Shown: piece by piece, positions 11,345 through 19,723 of the stretch
Numbering within the stretch: the first letter of the stretch is position 1
How the letters are laid out: the number at the start of each line of letters is the position of its first letter
Source: CAVPDA01 sp963702495
GTDB lineage: Bacteria > Pseudomonadota > Gammaproteobacteria > Burkholderiales > Rhodocyclaceae
Reading direction: 5' to 3'
DNA length: 64,000 bases
NCBI GenBank assembly: GCA_963702495.1
Contig: CAVPDA010000018.1
Coordinates: 248,001-312,000, forward strand
Position numbers and translations under genes: made by a program
Notes under the pieces: generated by a model
Database searches by the model: none
The model's input: the letters and a program-made list of their open reading frames with translations, nothing else
Told to the model about the DNA's origin: nothing

Positions 11345-12326
11345 GCTCGGCCTCTCGGCGCTTGCCCTGGAGACGGCGGCCTACGCGCAGCTTGCGCTCG
11401 GCAGCAGCAGCGAGCAGGACCTTGCCGTCTACCTGCTCGCCCACGGCGGCGCATCCGGGCTGCTGGCGGCCTTCAATTACCTGTTCCTGCCCGCGGGTTA
11501 CCGCAAGCCACGGCTGCCGATCCTGCTGCTGCTGTTCGGGCTGATCTTCTTCATACCGGTGCTGGGTTTCATCGGCGGGATCACCAGCATGCTGCTGATT
11601 CGCGTCGTCCCGAGCCTGGCGCGGCCGGTGAAGTTCAGCTCGGTGCAACTGCCGCAGCTCGATCCCCACGATCAGGTCGGCGGCATGGGTTTCCGTCAGC
11701 CGGGCATGCGCGGCTTTCTCGGCAACGTCCAGGCACCGGTGACGGTGCGTCTGCGCGCCCTGGTCGCGCTGTCGAACGTACCGACACGCCTGGCGAGCCC
11801 GCTGCTGCGCGACCTTCTGGCCGATCCGGCGGAGGATCTGCGCCTGCTCGCCTACGGCATGCTCGACGGCCAGGAAAAGAAGCTCAATAGTGCCATCCAT
11901 CTCACGCTGCAGGGCTACAACGGCGCCGCGGACGCAGTGGCGCGGGGGCAGGCGGCGCGCAAGCTTGCATTGCTGTACTGGGAACTGATCTACCAGGGCC
12001 TGGTGCACGGCGACCTTCGACGCCACGCCTCCGAGCAGGGTCTGCGCTATGCGGCGGAGGCCCTGGCAGCCATTGGCGAGGACCCGGCCCTGCATTTCCT
12101 TCATGGCCGCCTGCTGCACGAGGACATGCGCCACGCGGAGGCGCATCGCGCCTACGAACGAGCGCTCGAGCTGGGACTGCCGACCAGCCGCGTCGTACCG
12201 TATCTGGCCGAGCTGGCGTATGACCAGCGCGATTTTGCCGAGGTGCGCCGCTTGCTCGGCATGCTGCAGGGATGGCCCGCCATGCCGCGCATCGCGCCCG
12301 TCGTGAGCTACTGGTCGCTGCCATGA
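11325..12326 (+). CDS. pelE: Pel inner-membrane TPR protein PelE
   Basis: 333 residues (329 in P. aeruginosa), starting at GTG 11325 inside pelD. Two membrane helices occur in the first 110 residues (one ends in FNYLFLPAGYRK, the next is LLLLFGLIFFIPVLGFIGGI), then a cytoplasmic alpha-helical part with TPR-like repeats (for example AHRAYERALELGLPTSRVVPYLAELAY split over two helices near the C-terminus). PelE forms the synthase complex with PelD, PelF and PelG and is thought to scaffold it. Its TGA overlaps the pelF start as ATGA, so translation of the two is coupled. Confidence 0.92.
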   Translation: MSLAATKLGLSALALETAAYAQLALGSSSEQDLAVYLLAHGGASGLLAAFNYLFLPAGYRKPRLPILLLLFGLIFFIPVLGFIGGITSMLLIRVVPSLARPVKFSSVQLPQLDPHDQVGGMGFRQPGMRGFLGNVQAPVTVRLRALVALSNVPTRLASPLLRDLLADPAEDLRLLAYGMLDGQEKKLNSAIHLTLQGYNGAADAVARGQAARKLALLYWELIYQGLVHGDLRRHASEQGLRYAAEALAAIGEDPALHFLHGRLLHEDMRHAEAHRAYERALELGLPTSRVVPYLAELAYDQRDFAEVRRLLGMLQGWPAMPRIAPVVSYWSLP

Positions 12327-13861
12327 CTTTCCCGCGCGCCGCTGCCGCTGACATCGCGCTGCTATTGGAGGGGACCTTTCCCTACGTTTCCGGCGGCGTG
12401 TCGAGTTGGGTGAACCAGATCATCCGCGCCTATCCCGAATACCGCTTCGCCCTGGTGTTTCTCGGCAGCCGCCGCAGCGACTACGGCGACATGAAATACG
12501 CCCTGCCGGACAACGTGGTGCATCTGGAGACCCACTACCTGCACGAGCAGTGGGGAGGCGCCGCGGAGGGCATCCGCGGCATGGGCGGCGACGCCGACGC
12601 CTTCGCCCGGGCCGATGCGCTGCACGATGTGTTCAAGGCGCCGCCTTCCGCCGCCGCCGACCTGGCGCTGTTCCGCGAAGTCGGGCGCGATCTGCTGCCC
12701 GGCGGTCAGCTCACTCTGCAGGGGTTCCTTCACAGCGAACGGTCGTGGCGCGCGATCACCGAGCGCTACCGGACCCAGTGCACGGATCCGTCTTTCGTCG
12801 ATTATTTCTGGACCGTGCGCATCATGCACCAGCCGCTGTGGATGCTGGCGCGCATCGCCAGCGAACTGATTCCGGTGCGCGCCTTCCACACCGTGTCCAC
12901 CGGCTACGCCGGCTTCCTCGGCGCGCTGCTGGCCAACACCCGCGGCCTGCCGTTGATCCTCTCGGAGCATGGCATCTACACCAAGGAACGCAAGATCGAC
13001 CTCTATCAGAACGAATGGATCCGCGACAACCGCAACGTGTTTCAGAAGGATCCGGCGGAGCTGTCCTATTTCCGCCACTTGTGGATCCGCTTCTTCGAGT
13101 GGCTGGGCAAGCTGTGCTACGACGCCGCGGACCCGATCGTCGCGCTCTACGAGGCCAACCGAGTGCGCCAGATCAGCGACGGCGCCGCCGCCGCGCGCAC
13201 CCGGAACATTCCCAACGGCATCAACCTGAAGCGGCTCGCCGCCCTGCGCCAACGGCGCCCGGCCGGTGATCCGCCGCCGGTGCTGTGCCTGATCGGCCGC
13301 GTCGTGCCGATCAAGGACATCAAGACCTTCATCCGCGCCATGCGCATCATCGCCACCCGCCTGCCGGCAGCCGAAGCCTGGATCGCGGGCCCGGAAGACG
13401 AGGACCGCGCCTACGCCGAGGAATGCCGCAACCTGACGGAGAGCCTCGATCTGACGGATCGCGTCAAGTTCCTCGGCTTCCAGAAGATCGACGAACTGCT
13501 GCCGAAGATCGGGCTGGTGGTGCTCTCCTCCATCAGCGAGGGCCTGCCGCTGGTGATCCTGGAAGGCTATGCTGCCGGCGTGCCCTGCGTGTCCACCGAT
13601 GTCGGCTCCTGCCGCCAGTTGATCGAGGGGCTGGACGAAGCCGACCGCGCCCTCGGCGCGGCCGGCCGTATCGTGCGCATCGCCGACCCGCAGGGGCTGG
13701 CCGAGGCGGCGCTGGCCCTGCTCGAACCGGGGGCGTGGCGCAACGCCCAGGCGGCGGGGATCAGAAGGGTGGAAAAGTACTACACCGACGAACTGATGTT
13801 CGAGCGCTACCGCGAGGTTTATCGCGGCGCGCTGGAGCGCGTCGATCAGCAACGCGGGTGA
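12323..13861 (+). CDS. pelF: Pel glycosyltransferase PelF
   Basis: Cytosolic GT4-family (GT-B fold) glycosyltransferase, 512 residues (507 in P. aeruginosa), that polymerises UDP-activated N-acetylhexosamine. ATG 12323 overlaps the pelE stop. The start has the EGTFPYVSGGVSSWV loop of GT4 enzymes; LSEHGIYTKERK, LIGRVVPIKDIKTFIRA and the C-terminal E-x7-E motif EGLPLVILE are all present. It is a soluble protein lacking membrane helices, so it must be recruited by PelD/E/G. The frame ends at 13861, 139 bp before pelG, the only real gap in the operon. Confidence 0.95.
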   Translation: MTFPRAAAADIALLLEGTFPYVSGGVSSWVNQIIRAYPEYRFALVFLGSRRSDYGDMKYALPDNVVHLETHYLHEQWGGAAEGIRGMGGDADAFARADALHDVFKAPPSAAADLALFREVGRDLLPGGQLTLQGFLHSERSWRAITERYRTQCTDPSFVDYFWTVRIMHQPLWMLARIASELIPVRAFHTVSTGYAGFLGALLANTRGLPLILSEHGIYTKERKIDLYQNEWIRDNRNVFQKDPAELSYFRHLWIRFFEWLGKLCYDAADPIVALYEANRVRQISDGAAAARTRNIPNGINLKRLAALRQRRPAGDPPPVLCLIGRVVPIKDIKTFIRAMRIIATRLPAAEAWIAGPEDEDRAYAEECRNLTESLDLTDRVKFLGFQKIDELLPKIGLVVLSSISEGLPLVILEGYAAGVPCVSTDVGSCRQLIEGLDEADRALGAAGRIVRIADPQGLAEAALALLEPGAWRNAQAAGIRRVEKYYTDELMFERYREVYRGALERVDQQRG

Positions 13862-13889
13862 CCACCGCGGAGTCGGCGGCGACGTGCGA

Positions 13890-13917
13890 TTGGCGCCGCG
13901 CCGAGAAGCTGTAAACT
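13890..13917 (+). promoter_or_regulatory. Weak candidate sigma-70 promoter ahead of pelG
   Basis: TTGGCG (13890-13895) and TAAACT (13912-13917) with a 16-bp spacer lie in the only sizeable gap of the pel operon, about 85 bp before pelG. It is a fair but not strong match and could be chance in a short non-coding stretch. Confidence 0.25.
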
Positions 13918-14000
13918 GGGCTGTGCCGTCAACCCAGCGCGCCGCGTCGGCAGACATGGCGGGGCAAGACGGACACCCTGATCGGGAGTGAGCAGAACCC

Positions 14001-15371
14001 ATGGCCGGCATCGGCTTCGAGCTGAGAAAACTGCTGAAGAAGGACAGCCTGGTCGGGCTGGTGCAGGCCTACGCCTATGCCGGCGTGATCGGCTCCGGGC
14101 CGTGGGTGCTGTCGATCATCGGCATCCTGGTGATCGGTCTGCTGAGCGCGACGGTGGTGGTGCCGTCGTTCCTGGTGACGCAATTCCAGGTGTCGGTGAC
14201 CTATCTCATCGCCGTCAGCCTGATCTTCACCGGCGTCCTGCAACTGGCCTTCACCCGCTTCATCTCCGACCGCCTGTTCGAGAAGCGCGACGACCTGGTG
14301 CTGCCCAATCTGAATGGCGTGCTGCTGGTGGTCATCAGCGCCGGCGGCGTGGCGGGACTGCTGCTCATGTTCCTGCCCTTCGCCGGCCTGTCCATCGCCT
14401 ACCGGCTGCTGATGCTGGCGGGATTCGTCCTGCTGTGCGGCATCTGGATCGCCACCATCTTCCTGTCGGGCCTGAAGCTCTACAAGTCCATCGTGGCGCT
14501 GTATGCCGTGGGCTACGCGGTCACGGTGGCGGCGGCGCTGCTGCTGCGATCCTACGGCCTGGAGGGACTGATGGTCGGCTTCGTGCTCGGCCATTTCGTG
14601 CTCTTTCTCGGCATGTGGCTGCTCACCTACTACCACTACCGGCCGCCCCACGCCATTTCCTTCGAGTTCGCGCGCCGCGACCTGATCTATCCCAGCCTGA
14701 TGGCCATCGGCCTGCTCTACAACCTGGGCATCTGGGCCGACAAATTCATGTTCTGGTACTTCCCCGATACCTCGGAGCCGATCATCGGTCCCCTGCGCGC
14801 CTCGGTGATCTACGATCTGCCGGTGTTCATGGCCTATCTGTCGGTCATCCCCGGCATGGCGGTGTTCCTGGTGCGCATCGAGACCGACTTCGCCGAGTAC
14901 TACGAGCGCTTCTACGATGCGGTGCGCACCGGCGGTTCCCTCGAGTACATCGAAACCATGCGCGACGAGATGACCTACGCCATCCGCCAGGGCATGGCGG
15001 AGATCGCCAAGATCCAGACGCTGGCGGTGCTCGTGACCTTCGTCGCCGGACCGGCGCTGCTCAATGCGCTGGGGATCTCGGAACTGTATCTTTCGCTGCT
15101 GCACATCCAGACCATCGGCGCCAGCCTGCAGGTGCTGTTCCTGGCGCTGCTGAATGTTTTCTTCTACCTCGACCGGCGCCGCATCATCGTGCTGTTGTGC
15201 GGTTTGTTCCTCGGCCTCAACATTCTGTTCACGGCGATCACGCTCAAGCTTGGCGCGCCCTATTACGGCTACGGCTACGCTGCGGCAGTTCTGGTCGCCC
15301 TCGGCGTCGGCCTGTACCTTCTCGACCGCAAGCTGTGGCGGCTGGAGTACGAAACGTTCATGCTGCAGTAG
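14001..15371 (+). CDS. pelG: Pel inner-membrane flippase-like protein PelG
   Basis: 456 residues, the same length as P. aeruginosa PelG. It is a polytopic membrane protein of the MOP (MATE/Wzx-like) type with about 12 helices; the N-terminal MAGIGFELRKLLKK is the characteristic PelG opening. It completes the PelDEFG synthase and probably forms the path for the growing chain across the inner membrane. A GGGAG ribosome site lies about 13 nt before ATG 14001. It is separated from pelF by 139 bp and followed after 22 bp by the TIR-domain gene on the same strand. Confidence 0.95.
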   Translation: MAGIGFELRKLLKKDSLVGLVQAYAYAGVIGSGPWVLSIIGILVIGLLSATVVVPSFLVTQFQVSVTYLIAVSLIFTGVLQLAFTRFISDRLFEKRDDLVLPNLNGVLLVVISAGGVAGLLLMFLPFAGLSIAYRLLMLAGFVLLCGIWIATIFLSGLKLYKSIVALYAVGYAVTVAAALLLRSYGLEGLMVGFVLGHFVLFLGMWLLTYYHYRPPHAISFEFARRDLIYPSLMAIGLLYNLGIWADKFMFWYFPDTSEPIIGPLRASVIYDLPVFMAYLSVIPGMAVFLVRIETDFAEYYERFYDAVRTGGSLEYIETMRDEMTYAIRQGMAEIAKIQTLAVLVTFVAGPALLNALGISELYLSLLHIQTIGASLQVLFLALLNVFFYLDRRRIIVLLCGLFLGLNILFTAITLKLGAPYYGYGYAAAVLVALGVGLYLLDRKLWRLEYETFMLQ

Positions 15372-15393
15372 GCAATCCCATGCAGACAGGATC

Positions 15394-16362
15394 ATGGTGA
15401 CGATATTCATCAGCTACCGGCGGGGCGATTCCGCGCCCTACGCCGGCCGCCTCTCCGACCGCCTCGTGGCGCGCTTCGGCGCCGAGGCGGTGTTCATGGA
15501 TATCGACGATATCGCCCTGGGCGCCGACTTCCCGCGGGTTCTCGCCGAAACCCTCGCCCGCACCGACGTGCTGCTGGTGCTCATCGGTCCCGGCTGGCTC
15601 GGCGCGCGCGCTCCGGACGGCAATCCGAGGCTGGATGACCCGCGCGACTACGTGCGTTTCGAGATCGAAACCGCGATCCGGCTCGGCAAGCGCGTTATCC
15701 CCGTGCTGGTCGGCGGGGCTGCGATGCCGGGCGCGGCGCAGTTGCCGCCGCAGCTTGCACCGCTGAGCCGCTACAACGCCCTGGAAATCGGCGATGCGCG
15801 CTTCGATCAGGACGTGGAGCGACTGCTGGAAGCCATGGATCCGGCGCCGGCGGCCGGTGGCGCGGCGGCCGCCCGCCGCAGCGCGGTTCGCGGACCCTCG
15901 CAGCGGCGCGCCCTGCTGTTGGGAGCGCCGTTGCTGCTGGCCGGCCTCAGCTACTGGGTGCTGAGCCTGCTGCGTGGGAACGACGCGGGAGCCACCAATG
16001 AACCGGAAGCCTCCGGCAGCAGCAGCAATGTCGACGGTACCTGGAAGGCATCCGTGACCTACGGCTGGGGGGCGAAGCACGAGGAAGTATTCGTGCTCGC
16101 GGTGCACGGTGAGGAGATCCTGGGCGCGGCCGGGTTCCTCGGCGTCGCGCGCCCCATCGTCGGCGGCACCATCCGCGGCGACGAGATCGCCTTTTCCACC
16201 CGGACGCAGGAGATCCTCGGCCGCGATGCGGCACGGGATCTCACGCATCATTACCGCGGCAAACTCAGCGGCGACTCCATCCGCTTTCTGCTGATCACCG
16301 AAGGCGGCAGCGGCTCAGGCGGACCGGTGGAATTCACCGCCCGCAAGACTCCCGCGCCCTGA
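15394..16362 (+). CDS. Membrane-anchored TIR-domain protein
   Basis: 322 residues. Residues 1-140 form a TIR domain: box 1 FISYRRGDSAPYAGRL (5-20), MDIDDIALGADF (35-46), the VLLVLIGPGWL strand (59-69) and RFEIETAIRLGKRVIPVLV (88-106). E90 lies where NADase-type TIR domains carry their catalytic glutamate, so enzymatic activity is possible but unproven. An Ala/Arg-rich linker leads to one membrane helix (about 171-193), then a periplasmic beta-rich domain of about 120 residues with no family I can name. The topology suggests an outside sensor coupled to a cytosolic TIR domain. It follows pelG by 22 bp and ends 13 bp from a convergent gene. It might be immune, signalling or biofilm-linked. Confidence 0.8.
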   Translation: MVTIFISYRRGDSAPYAGRLSDRLVARFGAEAVFMDIDDIALGADFPRVLAETLARTDVLLVLIGPGWLGARAPDGNPRLDDPRDYVRFEIETAIRLGKRVIPVLVGGAAMPGAAQLPPQLAPLSRYNALEIGDARFDQDVERLLEAMDPAPAAGGAAAARRSAVRGPSQRRALLLGAPLLLAGLSYWVLSLLRGNDAGATNEPEASGSSSNVDGTWKASVTYGWGAKHEEVFVLAVHGEEILGAAGFLGVARPIVGGTIRGDEIAFSTRTQEILGRDAARDLTHHYRGKLSGDSIRFLLITEGGSGSGGPVEFTARKTPAP

Positions 16363-16375
16363 CGCCGGGCGCGGA

Positions 16376-19300
16376 TCAGTTGGGGCGGAGTGCCGCGCCG
16401 TCTGCCGCCGCCGGAGGCAACTCCGGCGTGTCGGGGGCGGACGGCGTCTGCGCCAGAATCGCCGGAGTGGCCGGGGCGCAGCGCGCCGGACGCTGCGGGT
16501 CGAAGAAGGGCAGGATCTGGGGCGCCAGGACTTTCAGAATCTGGACCGGCAGGGCGCTGGTGAAGCTGTATTCGTCCGCCTTGGCGCCGGCGACGAAGGC
16601 TGTGAGCGTGCCGAAGTGCCGGTCTCCGACATAGAAGACGAAGGTGGCCGTGCGATTGAGTGCACGCGAACCGACCAGTTGCCCCTTCGTGCCGTAGGAC
16701 TCGATGCGGTTGTCGCCGGTGCCGGTCTTTCCCCCGACCCGAATTTCGGTGCCGTCGGGCAGATCGAAGGCGCCGAACAACCGCCGCGCGGTGCCCGCCG
16801 CCACGACACCCTCCAGCGCCTCGCGCAGGGCGGCCGCGACTTCGGGCGCCATGACCCGCTCGCCGGACGAGGCGCTACGCCGCATCTCCGTTTCGTAGGG
16901 CGTTCCGGCGGCGAAGTGCAGGCGCTCCAGGCGCACCGTAGGCAGCCGCACACCGTCGTTGACGATGACGCCCATCAGTTCCGCGAGGGCGGCCGGCCGG
17001 TCGCCCGAACTGCCGATAGCCGTGGCATAGGAGGGAACCAGGCGCTCGAAGGGATAACCGAGGCGCTTCCACTGCTGGTGCACTTCCTCGAAGGCATCGA
17101 TCTCCAGCAGCGAATTGATGCGCTGCTCCTGGGCATTGCGGTGGCGCGTCTTGAACAGCCACGAATACACGTCCTGGCGCTCGGCGGCGCTGGCGTCCAA
17201 CACCTGGGTCAGGGTCGCTCCCGGGTTATGGCGCAGGTAGCCGACGAGCCAGAGTTCCAGCGGATGGACGCGGGCGAGATAGCCCTGATCGGCAAGGGAG
17301 AACTTGCCCGGCGCGTAGCGCTCGTGCAGATCGGCGACCTGGTTCTCCGACAGCTCGCCGCGCCGATGCTGGTTCAGGAACGCGGCGAGCGCCTCGGGTC
17401 CGGCCTCCGGCTCCACCAGGCGATAGATCGCGGCCAGGCGATGTTCGCTCGGACGGATGCCCGCCACCAGCTTCGCCAGCAGTTCATCCGCCGACGTGCC
17501 CTGATACTTGCGGTAGTAGCGCTGGAGAAAAACGCGGCCTTCGCGGTCGGCGAAGCGCGACAGGTAGGCAGAGCGGCCGGCGCCGCCGGCATCCTGCAGC
17601 GCGCGGGCGGGCGAGCCGGGCTGATACATGTAGTAGCGCACGACATCACGCATGATGCGGATGAATGCCAGATTCACGGAATCGCGCAGCGCCTCGCGCA
17701 CCGTCGGATTGCGGGAGTCGTCCTCGCGCTTGAAGTTCTCGAAGGTGTGCAGTCCGCCGCCGGTGAAGAAGCCCTCGCCCGGACTCGCCGAGTAACGGCG
17801 TTCCAGCGCCGCCTTCAGCATCGCTTCGAGGCCTCGGTCCTTGGTCGCGATCAGGTAATCGACTGCCCAGCGGCTGAGGCGGTCGCGGCGATCGACGTCC
17901 GCCTTGCGCAGCGCAGCCGCCGGCAGGGCGGAATAGCGCTGGTGCAGCGCCGCCACGATGTCGAGGTAGGTCGCCAGGGTTCGCAGTTTGGCCGTCGAAC
18001 CCAGCTCCAGCTTGGTGCCTTCGTTGATGTCGAGCGGCTGGTCGAAGTTGTCGGTCTGCACCCGCACGCGGTTCGCGTCGGCACCGCGCTCGACCAGGGT
18101 GAAGCTGTAATACACCTTGGCGGCGCCGCGCTCGGACAGCAGGCGCTCGCCGATCAGCCCGGCCGCCTTCGCATACTTCGGATCTCCCAACTGCAGCAGC
18201 GTCGCCGTCACCGTGTCCTGCATGTCCCGGTCGATCGTCGTGCCGGCGCTGAGGTCGAGCCGGTCCAGGCTGTAGACGGGCAGTTCCAGCGTGCTGGACA
18301 GCCGCCCGCGCACGACGCTCGCGGTCTTTCCGGCGGCAGTGGGCTGGACCGCGGGTTCCAGCCGGGGATCGCGGAAGGCGGGTCGCAGTTCGAGGGCGAC
18401 GTCGCGCAGTTCCGGCGTGATGACGCCGGCCCCGCCGAGCAGTCTGAGATAGCTGTCCGTCAGCGCATTGAGCTGTTCCCGCCCCGACGCCAGCAGATAC
18501 GACGGACGCCGGTGCGCGATCATGAGCGACAGCACCTGGCGGTAGGCCTGGGCCTGGGAGCGCAGGTCGCCACGGTCGGTGGCCGCTTCGCGGATAAGGC
18601 GGTTGGCCTCGTCGAAATCGGCGCCGTACCAGGCCCACAGGCCGTCGCCCAGGCCGTTCACCTCGCCATAGCCGGCGATCGCCGCCAGCGGCACGGTGTT
18701 GAGGTAGTCGAGCACGATCTGGCGCCGGGCACCGAGCGTATCCTCGCCCTCGCGATAGGCGCGCAGGCTGGCGGACATCATCTGCCGCAGCTTTTCAGTG
18801 GCGGAGGTGGTGATGCCGTCGGGCGAGTGCCGGTATTTCTCGATCTGCGTCGCCAGCGTGCTGCCGCCCGGCACGTCGAAATCGGAGTCGACGACCTTCA
18901 CCGCCTTGCTCATGACCGCTTTCGCGAGCCGGGTCCACTCCACCGCGGGATTGCGGGTCGGATTGGCAGCATCGAGCAGTTCGCGGTTCTCGATGAACAA
19001 CAGGGTGTTCAAGACGAGAGGCGGAATCGCATCGAAGCGCGGATAGATATGCTCGGGATGCCGCGCCATGAACAGCGGCTCGCCGCTGCAGTCGAAGATC
19101 TGCAGCCCGGCCTGGGTCTTTTCCCGGTAGGGCGCGAAGTAGCCGCGATCGCTGAAATCCAGCAACGCCGGCGACAGCCGGGCCTGGGCGTCCACCGTGA
19201 AGTTCTTCTCCGCCAGCCGTGCCACCAGCGCCGGCAGCCGGCTGTAGCCGAGCCGCTCGTCGAACGGTCCGGCCTCCGGGAAACGGATCGCCGTGCTCGG

Positions 19301-19723
19301 TCCCTGCTCGACGCGGTAGGTCAACTCCCGCGCCAGATCGGTAAAGTGGGCCGCCTGGATGCGTGAGGATTGCACCTCCCTGACGACCACGAAGGTCACC
19401 GCGAACGCAGCGAGGCTGACGGCGACGATTGCCGCCGGCCGGACGGTGCTCCGCAAAGGACTCTGCGGGCGAACAGGATCGGTTTGCACGGCTCGGGGAG
19501 GGGGTGAAATCTTCTCTTGTAATGCTTTAGTCCAATTTTCGCGGATTGAATTCAAACTGGGTAGAGCTTTGCGCGAATTCTTTTTTCTTTGTTGCTGGCG
19601 GGCAACACTTCCGTCCACGCGTTTGACAGTTCGTCGCGTCGCGCGCATCCAAGTCCTCATTTCACTTCCTGCTGCGCTGCAATAGCCTAAAATGGAATGT
19701 TTCCGGAACGGGTCGAATTTCAC
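16376..19723 (-). CDS. Large atypical class A penicillin-binding protein (GT51 + transpeptidase)
   Basis: Up to 1115 residues, much longer than typical PBP1A/1B (about 750-850). A cytosolic basic N-terminus and one membrane helix (near 98-114) precede a GT51-like domain with FIENRELL (usually EDxxF), GGSTLATQIEKY (usually GGSTITQQ) and IVLDYLNTVPLA. The transpeptidase part keeps SxxK as S576-T-A-K579 in LGSTAKLRTL, SxN in DSVNLAFIR and KTG at 999-1001 in GGKTGTGDN. A region of several hundred residues between SxN and KTG enlarges the domain. So cross-linking chemistry looks intact while the glycosyltransferase part is divergent. ATG 19723 overlaps the divergent gene start by 27 bp; Met at 19660 is an alternative start. 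Confidence 0.85.
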   Translation of the reverse strand: MKFDPFRKHSILGYCSAAGSEMRTWMRATRRTVKRVDGSVARQQQRKKNSRKALPSLNSIRENWTKALQEKISPPPRAVQTDPVRPQSPLRSTVRPAAIVAVSLAAFAVTFVVVREVQSSRIQAAHFTDLARELTYRVEQGPSTAIRFPEAGPFDERLGYSRLPALVARLAEKNFTVDAQARLSPALLDFSDRGYFAPYREKTQAGLQIFDCSGEPLFMARHPEHIYPRFDAIPPLVLNTLLFIENRELLDAANPTRNPAVEWTRLAKAVMSKAVKVVDSDFDVPGGSTLATQIEKYRHSPDGITTSATEKLRQMMSASLRAYREGEDTLGARRQIVLDYLNTVPLAAIAGYGEVNGLGDGLWAWYGADFDEANRLIREAATDRGDLRSQAQAYRQVLSLMIAHRRPSYLLASGREQLNALTDSYLRLLGGAGVITPELRDVALELRPAFRDPRLEPAVQPTAAGKTASVVRGRLSSTLELPVYSLDRLDLSAGTTIDRDMQDTVTATLLQLGDPKYAKAAGLIGERLLSERGAAKVYYSFTLVERGADANRVRVQTDNFDQPLDINEGTKLELGSTAKLRTLATYLDIVAALHQRYSALPAAALRKADVDRRDRLSRWAVDYLIATKDRGLEAMLKAALERRYSASPGEGFFTGGGLHTFENFKREDDSRNPTVREALRDSVNLAFIRIMRDVVRYYMYQPGSPARALQDAGGAGRSAYLSRFADREGRVFLQRYYRKYQGTSADELLAKLVAGIRPSEHRLAAIYRLVEPEAGPEALAAFLNQHRRGELSENQVADLHERYAPGKFSLADQGYLARVHPLELWLVGYLRHNPGATLTQVLDASAAERQDVYSWLFKTRHRNAQEQRINSLLEIDAFEEVHQQWKRLGYPFERLVPSYATAIGSSGDRPAALAELMGVIVNDGVRLPTVRLERLHFAAGTPYETEMRRSASSGERVMAPEVAAALREALEGVVAAGTARRLFGAFDLPDGTEIRVGGKTGTGDNRIESYGTKGQLVGSRALNRTATFVFYVGDRHFGTLTAFVAGAKADEYSFTSALPVQILKVLAPQILPFFDPQRPARCAPATPAILAQTPSAPDTPELPPAAADGAALRPN

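Noticed and set aside
16616..19366. 916-codon plus-strand frame across the PBP gene
   Set aside because: Shadow of the minus-strand PBP, whose motifs are clear.
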